Below, piece after piece: positions 62,072 to 64,000 of a stretch of DNA of 64,000 bases. Source of the stretch: Betaproteobacteria bacterium HGW-Betaproteobacteria-16 (lineage in GTDB: Bacteria; Pseudomonadota; Gammaproteobacteria; Burkholderiales; Burkholderiaceae_C). Positions within the stretch are counted from its first letter, which is position 1. The number at the start of each line of letters is the position of its first letter. Below the pieces are notes generated by a model. The model was not told where the DNA came from and did not search any database. It worked only from the letters and a program-made list of their open reading frames with translations. Both the position numbers and the translations under genes were made by a program. The DNA is taken from the NCBI GenBank assembly GCA_002840835.1, contig PHCQ01000010.1:1-64000 (forward strand), read 5' to 3'.

Positions 62072-64000
62072 ATGACTTATTCACTCAACACCCTCAACGC
62101 CGATCGCGCCAGTGCATCGGCCCCCGGGGTGTCCCGTTTTACACAGGAAATCGGTCTGGTGCTGGGCGCTGCGGCGCTGGCTTTCTGGTTGCTCGCCTTG
62201 CTGAGCCACTCCTTGGCAGATCCGGCCTGGAGCACCACGGGCACCCGGGCCGATGTGGGCAACTGGGGAGGGCGCCTGGGCGCACTGCTCGCCGATGGCA
62301 GCTATTTCCTGCTGGGCTTTTCGGTGTGGTGGTGCTTTTTCATTGGCCTGCGGGCCTGGTTGTCGGGTCTGGCCAGATGGATTCGCGGTCATCAAGGTCT
62401 GGATACGGGTGATGTCGAGCAAGAGGCTGCAAACGCCCGGCCGTGGCACCGCCCATGGGCCCGCAAGCTGCTGTTCTGGCTGGGATTGCTGGCGCTGCTG
62501 TCGGCCAGCGCGGTGCTGGAGTGGAGTCGGCTGTACCGCATTGAGGCCATGCTCCCCGGCCATGCTGGCGGCATGGTGGGGCATGCCCTGGGCCCGGTGG
62601 CCATGAAGTGGCTGGGGTTCAACGGGTCGGCCATTGTGATGCTGGCGCTACTGGTGCTTTGTCTGCCGCGTGTGTTCCGTTTCTCCTGGGGGCATTGGGC
62701 CGAGGTGGTGGGGAACACGCTGGACGGCTGGTTTGAAGCGCGTCGCGAGAAGCGCGAGGCGGTGGAAGACCAACGTATCGGCGAGAAGGCCGCGCGCGAG
62801 CGCGAAGTGGTGGTGGCTGTTGAACGGGTGGAAATCGAAGAGCACCATCCCACGCCCATGGTGATCGAGCCCACGCTGGTGGACGTGCCCAGAAGCGAGC
62901 GGGTGGCCAAGGAGCGGCAGAAGCCCTTGTTCAGCGAAATGCCCGACAGCAAGCTGCCCCAGGTGGATCTGCTGGACAGCGCCCCATTGCATCAGGCGGG
63001 CGTGGACAGCCAGACGCTGGAGATGACCAGCCGCCTGATCGAGAAAAAGCTCAAGGACTTTGGAGTGGAGGTTCGGGTCGTCGCGGCCGCGCCCGGTCCT
63101 GTGATCACGCGATATGAAATCGAGCCAGCCACGGGTGTGAAGGGTTCGCAGATCGTGAATCTGGGCCGCGATCTGGCGCGTTCCCTGTCGCTGGTCTCCA
63201 TCCGTGTGATCGAGACCATTCCGGGCAAGAACCTGATGGCCCTCGAACTGCCGAATGCCAAGCGGCAGATGATCAAGCTCAGTGAGATCCTGGGCTCGCA
63301 GGTCTACAACGATGCCAAGTCACTGTTGACCATGGGACTGGGCAAGGACATCGGGGGTCAGCCGATCGTGGCCGATCTGGCCAAGATGCCGCACTGCCTG
63401 GTGGCCGGTACCACGGGCTCGGGCAAGTCGGTGGGTATCAATGCCATGATCCTGTCGCTGCTCTACAAAGCCGACGCCAAGGACGTGCGCCTCCTGCTGA
63501 TCGATCCCAAGATGTTGGAAATGAGCGTCTACGAAGGCATTCCGCACCTGCTGGCGCCCGTGGTCACCGACATGAAACACGCTGCCAACGGATTGAACTG
63601 GTGTGTGGCCGAAATGGAGAAGCGCTACAAGCTCATGAGCAAGATGGGTGTGCGCAACCTCGCCGGCTTCAACATGAAGATCGACGAGGCCAACGCGCGC
63701 GGCGAAATCATCGGTAACCCCTTCAGCCTGACGCCCGAGCAGCCTGAACCGCTGGAACGCCTGCCCTACATCGTGGTGGTGATCGACGAACTGGCCGACC
63801 TGATGATGGTGGTGGGCAAGAAGATCGAGGAACTGATCGCGCGCCTGGCCCAGAAAGCCCGTGCGGCCGGCATCCATTTGATCCTGGCCACCCAGCGCCC
63901 CAGCGTGGACGTGATCACCGGCTTGATCAAGGCCAACATTCCCACCCGGCTGTCGTTTCAGGTGAGCAGCAAGATCGACAGCCGCACCATCCTCGACCAG
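62072..64000 (+). CDS. ftsK: DNA translocase FtsK, N-terminal and motor part
   Basis: Couples chromosome-dimer resolution to division. The first 643 residues are in the window and the gene runs off the right edge. The N-terminus (1-205) has four membrane segments that hold it at the septum. A charged linker follows. The RecA-like motor has Walker A GTTGSGKS at 446-453, [19 protein letters not shown] and Walker [11 protein letters not shown]. The C-terminal gamma DNA-recognition domain is beyond the edge. Start 62072 follows GACGAGG. Confidence 0.96.
   Translation, partial: MTYSLNTLNADRASASAPGVSRFTQEIGLVLGAAALAFWLLALLSHSLADPAWSTTGTRADVGNWGGRLGALLADGSYFLLGFSVWWCFFIGLRAWLSGLARWIRGHQGLDTGDVEQEAANARPWHRPWARKLLFWLGLLALLSASAVLEWSRLYRIEAMLPGHAGGMVGHALGPVAMKWLGFNGSAIVMLALLVLCLPRVFRFSWGHWAEVVGNTLDGWFEARREKREAVEDQRIGEKAAREREVVVAVERVEIEEHHPTPMVIEPTLVDVPRSERVAKERQKPLFSEMPDSKLPQVDLLDSAPLHQAGVDSQTLEMTSRLIEKKLKDFGVEVRVVAAAPGPVITRYEIEPATGVKGSQIVNLGRDLARSLSLVSIRVIETIPGKNLMALELPNAKRQMIKLSEILGSQVYNDAKSLLTMGLGKDIGGQPIVADLAKMPHCLVAGTTGSGKSVGINAMILSLLYKADAKDVRLLLIDPKMLEMSVYEGIPHLLAPVVTDMKHAANGLNWCVAEMEKRYKLMSKMGVRNLAGFNMKIDEANARGEIIGNPFSLTPEQPEPLERLPYIVVVIDELADLMMVVGKKIEELIARLAQKARAAGIHLILATQRPSVDVITGLIKANIPTRLSFQVSSKIDSRTILDQ

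Overview
The window comes from a GC-rich betaproteobacterium, most likely a Comamonadaceae member of the Hydrogenophaga/Acidovorax/Rhodoferax kind. This rests on the protein flavour of the housekeeping genes (argH, recJ, lolCD, ileS-lspA, ribF, purN, prfC, trxB, ftsK), the Betaproteobacterial-style AlgZ/AlgR two-component pair, the rpmB-rpmG pair and a family of GC-rich intergenic repeats. No rRNA, tRNA or CRISPR array was seen. Both ends are cut: an APH/ATPase-type gene runs off the left edge and ftsK runs off the right edge.

Layout. 0-3 kb: a secreted polyesterase of the cutinase/PET-hydrolase family, a lipase-chaperone-like membrane-anchored protein and an AraC regulator, all co-directional. 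3-4.8 kb: a small monooxygenase-like gene, a divergent WYL regulator and an orphan type IV prepilin. 4.9-7.4 kb: an AT-richer patch with an orphan trypsin-like protease and small membrane or zinc-ribbon proteins, which looks acquired. 7.6-13.7 kb: a YjfB-type motility protein behind a sigma-28-like promoter, acetyltransferase, GFA protein, DUF899 and beta-propeller genes with a large HTH regulator, bacteriohemerythrin and DUF805. 13.9-41.1 kb: mostly conserved chromosome (argH, histidine kinase/response regulator, recJ with an RpfE-like partner, lolCD, DNA repair and polyamine-like genes, an orphan GspE ATPase, two DMT transporters, two outer-membrane barrels, Na/Pi transporter, ileS-lspA, ribF).

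41.2-48.2 kb: a filamentous-phage (inovirus) prophage of about 7 kb. It reads leftward as a tightly overlapping chain: three small proteins, replication initiator, ssDNA-binding protein, zinc-ribbon protein, major coat, coat-like 112-residue protein, a 27-residue membrane peptide, Cys-rich adsorption protein, DUF2523 minor coat and Zot assembly ATPase. A structured non-coding stretch and a serine recombinase follow. A rightward pair (small membrane protein, HTH regulator) flanks a cluster of 13-bp palindromic operators. Several of these genes are shorter than 60 residues and are easily missed.

48.3-64 kb: HNH endonuclease, lipase-like lipoprotein, a paired acyl-CoA dehydrogenase locus, yceH, purN, prfC, an RsmB-type methyltransferase, a fatty-acid desaturase, ankyrin protein, L28/L33, trxB, a Crp/Fnr regulator and ftsK.

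Repeats. Two MITE-like elements (271 bp at 16.6 kb and 162 bp at 54.1 kb) have different terminal inverted repeats but share a core. At least five copies of a second GC-rich palindromic repeat sit in intergenic gaps, several touching a stop codon. A 22-bp repeat occurs twice, once inside the lolD coding sequence.
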